Part shown: one piece after another, positions 1 through 6,194 of the stretch
Position numbering within the stretch: the first letter of the stretch is position 1
How the letters are laid out: each line of letters starts with the position of its first letter
From: DATDMG01 sp036518955
Lineage (GTDB): Bacteria; Actinomycetota; Actinomycetes; Actinomycetales; Kineosporiaceae
DNA length: 6,518 nucleotides
Assembly: GCA_036518955.1 (NCBI GenBank)
Contig: DATDMG010000344.1
Coordinates: 1-6,518, forward strand
Reading direction: 5' to 3'
The notes under the pieces: generated by a model
Told to the model about the DNA's origin: nothing
Seen by the model: only the letters and a program-made list of their open reading frames with translations
The model's database searches: none
Made by a program: the position numbers and the translations under genes

Positions 1-2
1 GG

Positions 3-2435
3 TGGGACCCCGACCGGGTGCTCGCCCTCGGGGTGGACGCGTGGATCGCCCGGGCCGCCCGGGCCGGGGCCGCCCTGGCCGCCGTCGCGCCCGGAGCGGT
101 GCTCACCGCACCTGACCAGACGCTGCGCGACCAGGACGCGCGGGCGACCCTCTCCGCCCGCCGGCTCGGCCTGCTCGGGGCCGGGAGTTGCGCCGTCCTG
201 CTGGGCGCCGCCGTCGTCGGTGGGACGGCGCTGCGCCGGGACCACGAGGCGTTCGCCGGCGCGCTGCGGCTGCGTGGCGCGGGGCCCGGCGCCGTCGGTG
301 CGTTGCTGCTGGGAGAGGCGTTCCTGGCCGCCGTGCTGGGTGCCGCGATCGCCCTGCTGGCGGGCGGCGCCGGGTCGGCGGTGCTGACCGCCCGGGCCGG
401 GCTGCCCACCGGCGCGGCCACGACGGCGGCGTTGGCCGAGGCCCTTCCCGCGCTCGCCCTGCTCACCGCCGCGGCGGCGGTGGCCGTCGTGGCCGCGGTC
501 GGGTTGCCCGCTCCGCCACCAGATCGCCGGGCCGGCGTCTGGCGCGCCCTGGCGGCCGGGGCCGCGGGATGCCTGGCGGCGGCCCTTCTGCTCGCTGCGC
601 GGGGGGGAGTCGCCGCGCGGGGCGGAGGTTCCGAGGCGGGTCCGGCGGACGGCGGTGATCCGCTGCTGACCGCCCTGCCGCTGCTGGTGCTCACCGGCGC
701 GGCCCTGCTCACCGCTCGGATCTGGCCGCCGAGCGTGCGGCTCGCCCAGCGGGTACCGCCCCGCCGAGCCCTCGCCGTCCGCTTCGGACTGGCGGCGGCG
801 GCGGGGCGGCCGGCGCGTCCGGCGGCGGCCGCCGGCGTCCTGGCCGCGGCCGTCGCGACGGCCGTCTTCGGCGGCGCGTACGCCGCCACCCTCGACCGGG
901 GCGCGGTCGACCAGGCCACCCACGCGGTGCCGCTCGACGCGCGGCTGACGCCGGGGCCGTCGCAGCTGTCCCCGTTGGACGCCGTCGAGCCGGCCCGGCT
1001 CGTCGCCGCGCTGCCGGGGAGCGCGGCCTACCCGGTGGTCCGGGTGGCGGGCTCGGTCCGGGTCGGGGCGCAGCAGGCGGACGCCGTCCAGCTCCTCGGG
1101 CTGGACCCGGAGGTCCTGCCGCGCGTCCCCGGCCGGCCGGGGCGGACCGGCGGGGGTGACCCGGCGACCCTGGTCCGCGACCTCGGCGGCGACCCGGCAC
1201 CGGCGTCGCGGCGGCTTCCCGCCGGTGCGGTGCTGACGATCGGCACCGCGCAGCCGGTCCCGGTCGCCGTCAGCGTCTACGTCCGGGCGCCGGACGGTCG
1301 GGAGCGCGAGGTGCCGCTGGCCGCGCAGCCCGGCGGTGGGCTCACCGGGCACCTGCCACAGCTGCGGGACGCCGCCGGGGCGCTCGCGCCGCTGGACCTG
1401 ATCGCGCTCGCGGTCCGCCTGCCCACGGACGTCGCCGACCGCCGCCAGCACGCCCTCGGTGAGGGGACCACCGACCAGGCGGTGGCGGTGGGCACGATCC
1501 GGCTCGGTGCGCTCCGCGTCGACGGCTCCGCCGTCGAGCGGCCCTGGAGCGGCTGGAGCGACCCCGGCGGCGGCGCGACCCCGGCGGTCCAGGACGGGGG
1601 CGCCGCGCTGGTCCTGGCCTACCAGCTCGGTACCGGACCGACCGTCGTCGTGCCGCCGTCCACGCCCGGAACGGTGCCGGTGATCACGGATCCCGCCACG
1701 GCCGCGTCGGCGGACGGCGGCACCCTCACCATGCTGCTCGACGGCCTGCCGTTCCCGGCGCGGCCGATCGCCGCGGCCGGCAGCTTCCCGACCCTTCAGG
1801 GCCGGTTCGCGGTCCTGGACCGACGCCTCCTCGCCGACCTGGTGCAGCGGACCGAGCCCGGCGCGGCGTCCCCCGCCGAGGTCTGGATCAGCTCCGGGCC
1901 GCGGACCCCGGACCTGGCCGCGGCCTCGGCGACCGCTCCGCTGGACCGGCTCGACGTGCAGGTGCGGGCAGGGTTGGAACGATCCCTGCGATCCGACCCG
2001 GTGGCCCGGTCGGCGACCTTCACCCTTCTGGGCGGGGCCGGGCTCGCCCTCGCCGTGGCCCTGGCGGCCGTCGTCCTGCTGGTGGTCGCCGAGCGGGCCG
2101 ACGACGCCCCGGTGCACTACGCCTGGGAGGCCGACGGCGTCGCTCCGCGGACGCTGCGGGCCGCGCTCTGGTGGTCGGCTGCCGCGGTGGTGCTGCCCGC
2201 GGCGGTGGTGGGCGCCGGCACCGGGCTCGGGCTCGCCGCCTCGGCGGCCCGGCTGGTCGCGGTCACCGCCACCGCGGCGGCTCCCGAGCCGCCCCTGCGC
2301 GCCGGCTGGTGGGACGGCCCGGTGCTCGCGGCGACCGCCGCGGGGTTGGCGCTGACGCTCGCTCTCGCCGCGCTCGTGGCCGCGACGTCGCTGCGGGAAC
2401 CGGTGCCGGTGCGGCGCGGCGGGAGTGCGGGGTGA
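3..2435 (+). CDS. FtsX-like ABC transporter permease, two-module type (5' end outside window)
   Basis: This is the membrane subunit of an ABC transporter of the FtsX/MacB/LolCE superfamily. The reading frame is open to the window edge and begins in mid-protein (WDPDRVLALG...), so the GTG at 18 is not the true start; about 810 residues are visible. Counting from the edge, hydrophobic segments lie near residues 54-77, 97-123, 148-170, 181-199, 221-240 and 275-297. A long, mostly polar, Pro/Gly-rich domain (about 298-670) follows and should be extracytoplasmic. Three C-terminal segments lie near 675-697, 720-750 and 775-796. This matches the usual actinobacterial plan of two FtsX modules: the first has lost its initial helix and outer domain to the window edge, and the second is complete. 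The stretch around EADGVAPRTLRAALWW after the first C-terminal helix is typical of the family. It overlaps the downstream ATPase gene by GTGA, so the two are surely co-translated. The substrate is unknown; lipid, lipoprotein or peptide handling, or control of a cell-wall enzyme, are family possibilities only. Confidence 0.88.
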   Translation, partial: WDPDRVLALGVDAWIARAARAGAALAAVAPGAVLTAPDQTLRDQDARATLSARRLGLLGAGSCAVLLGAAVVGGTALRRDHEAFAGALRLRGAGPGAVGALLLGEAFLAAVLGAAIALLAGGAGSAVLTARAGLPTGAATTAALAEALPALALLTAAAAVAVVAAVGLPAPPPDRRAGVWRALAAGAAGCLAAALLLAARGGVAARGGGSEAGPADGGDPLLTALPLLVLTGAALLTARIWPPSVRLAQRVPPRRALAVRFGLAAAAGRPARPAAAAGVLAAAVATAVFGGAYAATLDRGAVDQATHAVPLDARLTPGPSQLSPLDAVEPARLVAALPGSAAYPVVRVAGSVRVGAQQADAVQLLGLDPEVLPRVPGRPGRTGGGDPATLVRDLGGDPAPASRRLPAGAVLTIGTAQPVPVAVSVYVRAPDGREREVPLAAQPGGGLTGHLPQLRDAAGALAPLDLIALAVRLPTDVADRRQHALGEGTTDQAVAVGTIRLGALRVDGSAVERPWSGWSDPGGGATPAVQDGGAALVLAYQLGTGPTVVVPPSTPGTVPVITDPATAASADGGTLTMLLDGLPFPARPIAAAGSFPTLQGRFAVLDRRLLADLVQRTEPGAASPAEVWISSGPRTPDLAAASATAPLDRLDVQVRAGLERSLRSDPVARSATFTLLGGAGLALAVALAAVVLLVVAERADDAPVHYAWEADGVAPRTLRAALWWSAAAVVLPAAVVGAGTGLGLAASAARLVAVTATAAAPEPPLRAGWWDGPVLAATAAGLALTLALAALVAATSLREPVPVRRGGSAG

Positions 2436-4093
2436 GCGTCACGGGCGCGGATCAGCCCCTGGTCGACGTCCGCGACGCGTTCTGCCTGCACCCGGTGCCG
2501 GACGGCGCGGTCGCCGCGCTGCGTGGCCTGACCCTTCAGGTGGCGGCGGGTGAGCGGGTCGTCGTCCACGGGCCGAACGGCTCGGGCAAGACGACCTTGC
2601 TCCGGGTGCTCGCCGGTCGGCAGCGGCTCTCGGCCGGGCGCGCCGTGGTGGCCGGCGTGGACGTCGGCCGCGTCGTCGGCCGCCGGGACCGCCGGGCGCT
2701 GGTGCGCTGGCGCGCCACCCGGCTCGGCTGGGTCGACCAGTACCCCGCTCGCACGCTGCGTCCCGAGCTCGGTGTGCTCGGGAACGTCGCGCTCCAGGGG
2801 CGCCTCGCCGGCGCGTCCGCGCGGGAGGCACAGGTCCGGGCCGTCGCCGCGCTGGACGCGCTCGGGTTGGGCCGGCTCGTGGGGCGCGCGGTGGCCGAAC
2901 TGTCCGGCGGGGAGGCGCAGCGGGTGGCGGTGTGCGCGGCGCTCGCGCACGGCCCGGCGCTGGTGCTCGCCGACGAGCCGACCGGCGAGCTGGACCGGGG
3001 GTCGGCCGCCGAGGTGTATCGGCTCCTCGCCGAGGCGTCGGCCGAGCGGGGCGCCGCGATGGTCCTGGTCAGCCACGATCCGCTCTCGGCCCGGTACGCC
3101 GACCGGGTGCTGCGCATCCGGGACGGCCGGCTCGGTGAGACCTGGCGGCCCGAGCCGGCCGGCGGACCGGTCCGGGAGCTCCTCGTCGTCGACGATCGCG
3201 GGTGGGTCCGGCTGCCCGCGCCGGTCTGGCCGGGTGGCCGCCACCCGCGCGCGGTCGCCGTCCAGGCGGGCACCGACGGCGTCCTGCTCGTCCCGGCGGA
3301 CCCGCCCGAGCCGCGGCCGCCGGTGGCCTGGCCCGTCCCGGCGGACCCGCCCGAGCCGCGGCCGACGGTGGCCTGGGCCGCCCCGGCGACCGCGGGCAGC
3401 CGGGCGAGCGCGAGCGGGCCGGCCGGCCGCGGCGGAACGGTCGTGGCCACGGTGCGCGGCCTGCGGCGCCGCTTCGGGCAGCGGGTCGTGCTGGACGGCG
3501 TCGACCTGGACGCCGTCGCCGGCCGGCTCCTCGTCGTCCGGGCCCCGTCGGGAGCGGGCAAGAGCACTCTGCTGCGGCTCCTCGTCGGTCTCGATCGACC
3601 GGACGCCGGCACGGTGACCATCGCCGGGCAGTGCCTCGCCGACCTGGACCGGACCGGGCTGGCCGCGCTGCGTCGGGAGGTGACGGCGGTGGTCGGGCAG
3701 GAGGCGCAGCCTGCGCAGACCCTGGACGCGCTGGCGAACCTGGAGCTGGCCCGCGCCGTCCGCGGTCTGCCTCCCGATCCGGACGGCGACCGGCGCCGCC
3801 TGGCGGACCTCGACCTGCTGCCGCTGGCCCACCGCCAGGTGCGGCTGCTGTCGGGCGGTGAGCGGCAGCGGGTCGCGGTGGCCCGCGCGCTCGCCACCGG
3901 GGCGCGGCTGCTGGTGCTCGACGAGCCCAGCTCCCAGCTCGACGAGGCGCGTGCCGAACAGCTCGCGGCCGTGCTCCGGCGGGCCGCCCGGGACGGCGCC
4001 GCCGTCGTGACCAGCAGCCACGATCCGACCCTGGTGGCCGCGGCGGACGACGTCCTGGACCTGATGACCGCGGTGGGGGCGCAGGCGTGGTAG
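2432..4093 (+). CDS. Tandem (two-NBD) ABC transporter ATP-binding protein, LolD/MacB-like
   Basis: This 553-residue cytoplasmic protein carries two complete nucleotide-binding domains and should power the FtsX permease encoded just upstream. NBD1 (about 10-235) has Walker A GPNGSGKT at 47-54, Q-loop Q103, signature LSGGE at 157-161, Walker B ending in D181-E182, and H-loop H215. NBD2 (about 336-545) has Walker A APSGAGKS at 371-378, Q423, LSGGE at 473-477, D497-E498 and H530. Both sites keep every catalytic residue, so both look competent. The linker (about 236-335) starts with a short beta-rich stretch (ELLVVDDRGWVRLP at 249-262), continues with two 15-residue Pro-rich repeats (287-316), and ends in a Gly/Ser/Ala-rich spacer. 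The frame is open further upstream, but GTG 2432 is chosen because it gives a GTGA overlap with the permease stop, has GGGAG seven bases before it, and starts just ahead of the first ABC strand. The class (FtsX-type ATPase) is secure; the transported substrate is not known. Confidence 0.93.
   Translation: MSVTGADQPLVDVRDAFCLHPVPDGAVAALRGLTLQVAAGERVVVHGPNGSGKTTLLRVLAGRQRLSAGRAVVAGVDVGRVVGRRDRRALVRWRATRLGWVDQYPARTLRPELGVLGNVALQGRLAGASAREAQVRAVAALDALGLGRLVGRAVAELSGGEAQRVAVCAALAHGPALVLADEPTGELDRGSAAEVYRLLAEASAERGAAMVLVSHDPLSARYADRVLRIRDGRLGETWRPEPAGGPVRELLVVDDRGWVRLPAPVWPGGRHPRAVAVQAGTDGVLLVPADPPEPRPPVAWPVPADPPEPRPTVAWAAPATAGSRASASGPAGRGGTVVATVRGLRRRFGQRVVLDGVDLDAVAGRLLVVRAPSGAGKSTLLRLLVGLDRPDAGTVTIAGQCLADLDRTGLAALRREVTAVVGQEAQPAQTLDALANLELARAVRGLPPDPDGDRRRLADLDLLPLAHRQVRLLSGGERQRVAVARALATGARLLVLDEPSSQLDEARAEQLAAVLRRAARDGAAVVTSSHDPTLVAAADDVLDLMTAVGAQAW
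3290..3379 (+). repeat. 45-bp tandem duplication inside the ABC ATPase gene (two copies)
   Basis: Positions 3290-3334 and 3335-3379 are adjacent direct copies, identical at 43 of 45 bases by eye. Because 45 is a multiple of three the frame is kept, giving two 15-residue units of the form VPADPPEPRPxVAWx (residues 287-301 and 302-316). The differing bases change Pro to Thr and Pro to Ala. The repeat lies in the proline-rich linker between the two NBDs, where length changes should be tolerated. A degenerate start of a further unit may follow (APAT at 317-320). Confidence 0.93.
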
Positions 4094-4111
4094 GGCGCAG
4101 GTGTGGTAGGG
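4077..4111 (+). repeat. 16-bp tandem duplication spanning the ATPase stop codon
   Basis: GGCGCAGGCGTGGTAG (4078-4093) is followed immediately by GGCGCAGGTGTGGTAG (4094-4109), 15 of 16 identical; the match runs on for one base to the left and two to the right. The first copy ends with the TAG stop of the ABC ATPase gene. The second forms most of the 26-base spacer before the SDR gene and leads into its ribosome binding site. Confidence 0.9.
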
Positions 4112-4113
4112 AG
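4109..4113 (+). promoter_or_regulatory. Ribosome binding site deciding the SDR start
   Basis: GGGAG sits six bases before ATG 4120. An in-frame GTG exists at 4087, but it lies inside the ATPase gene and has no such site, and the SDR nucleotide-binding strand begins directly after the ATG, so ATG 4120 is the start. Confidence 0.75.
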
Positions 4114-4119
4114 TCTCCC

Positions 4120-4890
4120 ATGCCGACAGCTCTCGTCACCGGTGCCAGCTCCGGCATCGGCGCCGCCTTCGCCCGTCAGCTGGCAGCCCGCGGGTACGGG
4201 CTCGTCGTCGTCGCCCGCGACACCTCCAGGCTCGACCGGTTGGCCGGGAGCCTGCACGCCGCGCACGGCGTGGACGTCGAGGTGCTCGGTGCCGATCTGA
4301 CCGTGCGGTCGGACCTGGACCGCGTCGCCGACCGGCTGCGGGACCCGACGCGACCGGTGGACCTGCTGGTCAACAACGCGGGGACGGCGGTGCGGGGCGC
4401 CTTCGTCGGCGGCGACCTGGCGGCCGAGGAGAGCGTCCTCGATCTGCTGGTGCGCGCCGTCCTGGTGCTCACCCACGCAGCCCTGCCGGGCATGGTGGCG
4501 CGGGGCCGCGGCGCCGTCGTCACGGTCGCGTCGGTCGCCGCGTTCCTACCGGGCGGGACCTATTCCGCGGCCAAGGCGTGGGCCACCACGTTCAGCACGT
4601 CCCTGGCGCTCGAACTCCGCGGCACCGGGGTGACGGCGACCGCGCTGTGCCCCGGCTACGTCCGGACCGAGTTCCACAGCCGGGCCGGGATCCGGGTCGA
4701 CGGGATCAGGTCCTGGGCGTGGCTGGACGCCGACCGCCTGGTCGCGGACTGCCTGGCGGACGTCGACCGCGGCCGGATCGTCAGCGTCCCGAGCCGCCGC
4801 TACCGCGCCGCGGTGGTCCTGCTGCGCCATCTCCCGCTGCGTGCCACCAGCGTGGTCGGGCGGCGGCGGCTGCGCATGCGGCGACGATGA
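4120..4890 (+). CDS. SDR family NAD(P)-dependent oxidoreductase (COG0300/DltE-like)
   Basis: This 256-residue classical short-chain dehydrogenase/reductase has a Rossmann fold that binds NAD(P)H and acts on an unidentified carbonyl or alcohol substrate. The glycine-rich cofactor motif TGASSGIG is at residues 7-14. A basic residue after strand 2 (VVVARD, R33) suggests preference for NADP(H). DL at 59-60 contacts the adenine in this family, and NNAG is at 85-88. The catalytic Ser is S138 and the YxxxK motif is Y148-S-A-A-K152. PGYVRTEF near 185 is the usual post-catalytic loop. Where most members have the helix-4 Asn (NV), this protein reads LLVRAV, with Leu110 at that position. The C-terminal part (about 222-256) is basic and ends in an Arg-rich tail (RRRLRMRRR). 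It starts 26 bases after the ABC ATPase gene and is probably transcribed with it; that does not by itself show a shared pathway. Family assignment is firm, substrate unknown. Confidence 0.92.
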   Translation: MPTALVTGASSGIGAAFARQLAARGYGLVVVARDTSRLDRLAGSLHAAHGVDVEVLGADLTVRSDLDRVADRLRDPTRPVDLLVNNAGTAVRGAFVGGDLAAEESVLDLLVRAVLVLTHAALPGMVARGRGAVVTVASVAAFLPGGTYSAAKAWATTFSTSLALELRGTGVTATALCPGYVRTEFHSRAGIRVDGIRSWAWLDADRLVADCLADVDRGRIVSVPSRRYRAAVVLLRHLPLRATSVVGRRRLRMRRR

Positions 4891-4895
4891 GCGGA

Positions 4896-4910
4896 CCGCG
4901 ACCACCGCGG
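4896..4910 (+). terminator. Weak hairpin after the SDR gene
   Basis: CCGCG (4896-4900) pairs with CGCGG (4906-4910) across a five-base loop, six bases after the SDR stop codon. The stem is short and no T-run follows. In DNA this GC-rich such a stem can arise by chance, so this is only a possible end point for the ABC-SDR transcript. Confidence 0.2.
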
Positions 4911-4931
4911 GGTCGGGCCACGCGGGGATCC

Positions 4932-4963
4932 GACGCTCCGTACGGTCGATGCTCCGTACGGTC
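4932..4963 (+). repeat. 16-bp tandem repeat with palindromic CCGTACGG cores upstream of pyrE
   Basis: GACGCTCCGTACGGTC (4932-4947) is followed directly by GATGCTCCGTACGGTC (4948-4963), 15 of 16 identical. Each copy contains the perfect 8-bp palindrome CCGTACGG (4938-4945 and 4954-4961), with centres 16 bases apart. The array abuts the -10-like TAGGGT of pyrE and covers the spacer and most of the -35 area, a position where a bound protein would affect transcription. An operator role is an inference; a neutral small tandem duplication is the alternative. Confidence 0.85.
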
Positions 4964-4969
4964 TAGGGT
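4964..4969 (+). promoter_or_regulatory. Candidate -10 element for leaderless pyrE transcription
   Basis: TAGGGT fits the actinobacterial TAnnnT -10 pattern and lies six bases before GTG 4976, the spacing at which the first transcribed base falls on or next to the start codon. No TTGACA-like -35 is evident 17 bases upstream; that place is taken by the tandem repeat. The same bases (AGGG at 4965-4968) could instead serve as a ribosome binding site seven bases from the GTG, so a leadered transcript is not excluded. Confidence 0.55.
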
Positions 4970-4975
4970 GGCGGC

Positions 4976-5536
4976 GTGCCCGAGAACGTCGCCGCCGCCA
5001 CCGACCGCACCCGGCTGCTGGATCTGATCCGTCGCCTGGCCATCGTGCCCGGGCGGGTCACGTTGTCGAGCGGGCGCGAGGCGGACCACTACGTCGACCT
5101 GCGACGGATCACCCTGCACGCGCAGGGGGCCCCACTGGTCGGCCGCGTCGTGCTGGACGTCGTCCGGGACTGGGACTTCACCGCCGCCGGCGGGCTGACC
5201 ATGGGCGCCGACCCGGTGGCCGCAGCGATGCTGCACGCCGCGGCGGCGCGGGGCCAGGCGCTGGACGCGTTCGTCATCCGCAAGCAGGGCAAGGCGCACG
5301 GCCTGCAGCGGCGGATCGAGGGTCCCGACGTGGCCGGACGTCGCGTGCTCGCCGTCGAGGACACCTCGACGACCGGCGCCTCGGTGCTGGCCGCGGTGGA
5401 GGCGCTGCGCGAGGCCGGCGCGGAGGTCGTCGGGGTCGCCGTCATCGTCGACCGGGCGACGGGTGCGCAGGAGGCGATCGAGGCGGCCGGGCTGCCCTAC
5501 CGGTATGCCTTCGGGGTCACCGACCTCGGACTGTGA
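4976..5536 (+). CDS. pyrE: Orotate phosphoribosyltransferase
   Basis: This cytoplasmic enzyme joins orotate to PRPP to give orotidine 5'-monophosphate and pyrophosphate, the fifth step of de novo UMP synthesis. The 186-residue protein is a type I phosphoribosyltransferase of the short actinobacterial form. The hood region LSSGREADHYVD is at residues 30-41. GGLTMGADPVA lies at 72-82. The flexible catalytic loop is RKQGKAHG at 102-109, with R102, K103, K106 and H108, which in characterised enzymes contact PRPP across the dimer interface. The PRPP-binding motif VLAVEDTSTTGAS is at 124-136, with the acidic pair E128-D129. All key residues are present, so the enzyme should be active. GTG 4976 is chosen because it gives the normal N-terminus and lies at leaderless spacing from TAGGGT. 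The gene stands apart from other pyr genes in this window, with its own likely promoter, 85 bases after the SDR and 67 bases before lemA. Confidence 0.96.
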   Translation: MPENVAAATDRTRLLDLIRRLAIVPGRVTLSSGREADHYVDLRRITLHAQGAPLVGRVVLDVVRDWDFTAAGGLTMGADPVAAAMLHAAAARGQALDAFVIRKQGKAHGLQRRIEGPDVAGRRVLAVEDTSTTGASVLAAVEALREAGAEVVGVAVIVDRATGAQEAIEAAGLPYRYAFGVTDLGL

Positions 5537-5564
5537 CCGCCGCCGCCTCGGACGGTGAGCGGGA

Positions 5565-5570
5565 TACCAT
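5565..5570 (+). promoter_or_regulatory. Possible -10 element upstream of lemA
   Basis: TACCAT in the pyrE-lemA gap fits the TAnnnT -10 pattern and would start transcription near 5577, leaving a leader of about 27 bases that contains the strong ribosome binding site of lemA. No convincing -35 hexamer is seen at the right distance. Readthrough from pyrE could also supply lemA. Confidence 0.35.
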
Positions 5571-5590
5571 CGCGGCCGTGGTCCCATCCG

Positions 5591-5597
5591 GGGGGAG
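5591..5597 (+). promoter_or_regulatory. Ribosome binding site deciding the lemA start
   Basis: GGGGGAG lies six bases before GTG 5604. An in-frame TTG at 5598 directly abuts this site, which is too close for initiation, so GTG 5604 is preferred. Confidence 0.75.
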
Positions 5598-5603
5598 TTG
5601 CTC

Positions 5604-6194
5604 GTGACCGCACTGATCGTCGCCGTGGTCGCGCTCGTGCTGCTGGGGATCGCCGTGCTCTGGGCGGTCGGCGTCTACAACGGGCTGATCAGGCTCCGGC
5701 GCCTGGCGCACGAATCGTGGCGCCAGATCGACGCCGAGCTGACGCGGCGGCTCGATCTGGTCCCGAAGCTCGTCGAGACCGTCCGCGCGCACGCGTCGCA
5801 GGAGGCCGCCGCCCTGGACACCGTGCTGCGGGCGCGGGACGCGGCGTCCGCAGCCGGGTCCCGGGTGCCGGAGCGGGTGGCGGCCGAGGGCGCCCTGTCG
5901 TCCGCCCTCGGCCGGCTGTTCGCGATCGCCGAGACGTACCCGGCGGTGACGGCGAACCCGGACGTCGAGGCCCTGCAGGGCGAGCTGACGGACGTCGAGG
6001 ACCGGGTGGCCGCCGGGCGCCGGTTCTACAACGCCAACGTGCGGGAGCTGAACTCGCGCGTGGAGTCGTTCCCCACCAGCCTGTTCGCCCGCGCGTTCGG
6101 GGTGGCCGGCGCGGAGCACTTCGAGGCCACCGACCTGGCCGCGCGCCAGGCGTCGGCGGCGCGCCTCGACCCCACCGACCGGCCGCCGACCTGA
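5604..6194 (+). CDS. lemA: LemA family membrane-anchored protein
   Basis: This 196-residue protein belongs to the LemA family, small proteins with one N-terminal membrane helix and a helical bundle. The molecular function is poorly defined. Residues 3-23 form the hydrophobic segment. It is followed by the family hallmarks YNGLIRLR (25-32), the W39-x-Q-I-D43 patch and RRLDLVPKLVETV (48-60). Later landmarks are YPAVTANPDVEALQGEL from Y112, RFYNANVRELN (Y142-N143) and the FP pair (F156-P157), ending in a short Pro/Thr tail. Length and motif order are normal for the family, and no truncation or frameshift is seen. LemA genes are often next to a TPM-domain (YgcG-like) or M48 peptidase gene; none is visible here, where the next gene is convergent and DedA-like. 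The stop codon lies inside the hairpin at 6191-6233. Confidence 0.94.
   Translation: MTALIVAVVALVLLGIAVLWAVGVYNGLIRLRRLAHESWRQIDAELTRRLDLVPKLVETVRAHASQEAAALDTVLRARDAASAAGSRVPERVAAEGALSSALGRLFAIAETYPAVTANPDVEALQGELTDVEDRVAAGRRFYNANVRELNSRVESFPTSLFARAFGVAGAEHFEATDLAARQASAARLDPTDRPPT

Noticed and set aside
601..607. Run of seven G bases in the permease gene as a possible phase-variation tract or frameshift
   Set aside because: The reading frame stays intact on both sides with sensible permease sequence, and a run of this length is not remarkable at this GC content.
188..658. Plus-strand open frame overlapping the permease gene in another frame
   Set aside because: Arg/Gly-rich shadow translation without motifs, inside a clear FtsX permease.
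2171..2431. N-terminal extension of the ABC ATPase from the upstream end of its open frame
   Set aside because: The extra residues are Arg/Gly-rich and read from inside the permease gene; GTG 2432 has a ribosome binding site and the normal GTGA overlap.
3202..3861. Plus-strand open frame overlapping NBD2 in another frame
   Set aside because: Low-complexity Pro/Arg/Ala translation; shadow of the ABC gene.
2117..4476. Two very long minus-strand open frames (about 634 and 646 codons) opposite the ABC ATPase and SDR genes
   Set aside because: Their translations are low-complexity Arg/Pro/Ala/Ser strings with no recognisable domain, and the plus strand has two well-supported genes. Long antisense open frames are expected where third positions are almost all G or C.
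4781..5587. Minus-strand open frame opposite the SDR-pyrE junction and pyrE
   Set aside because: No motif is seen in its translation; it is antisense to an unmistakable pyrE.
5517..6119. Minus-strand open frame opposite lemA
   Set aside because: His/Arg/Gly-rich shadow translation; the plus-strand LemA motifs are clear.
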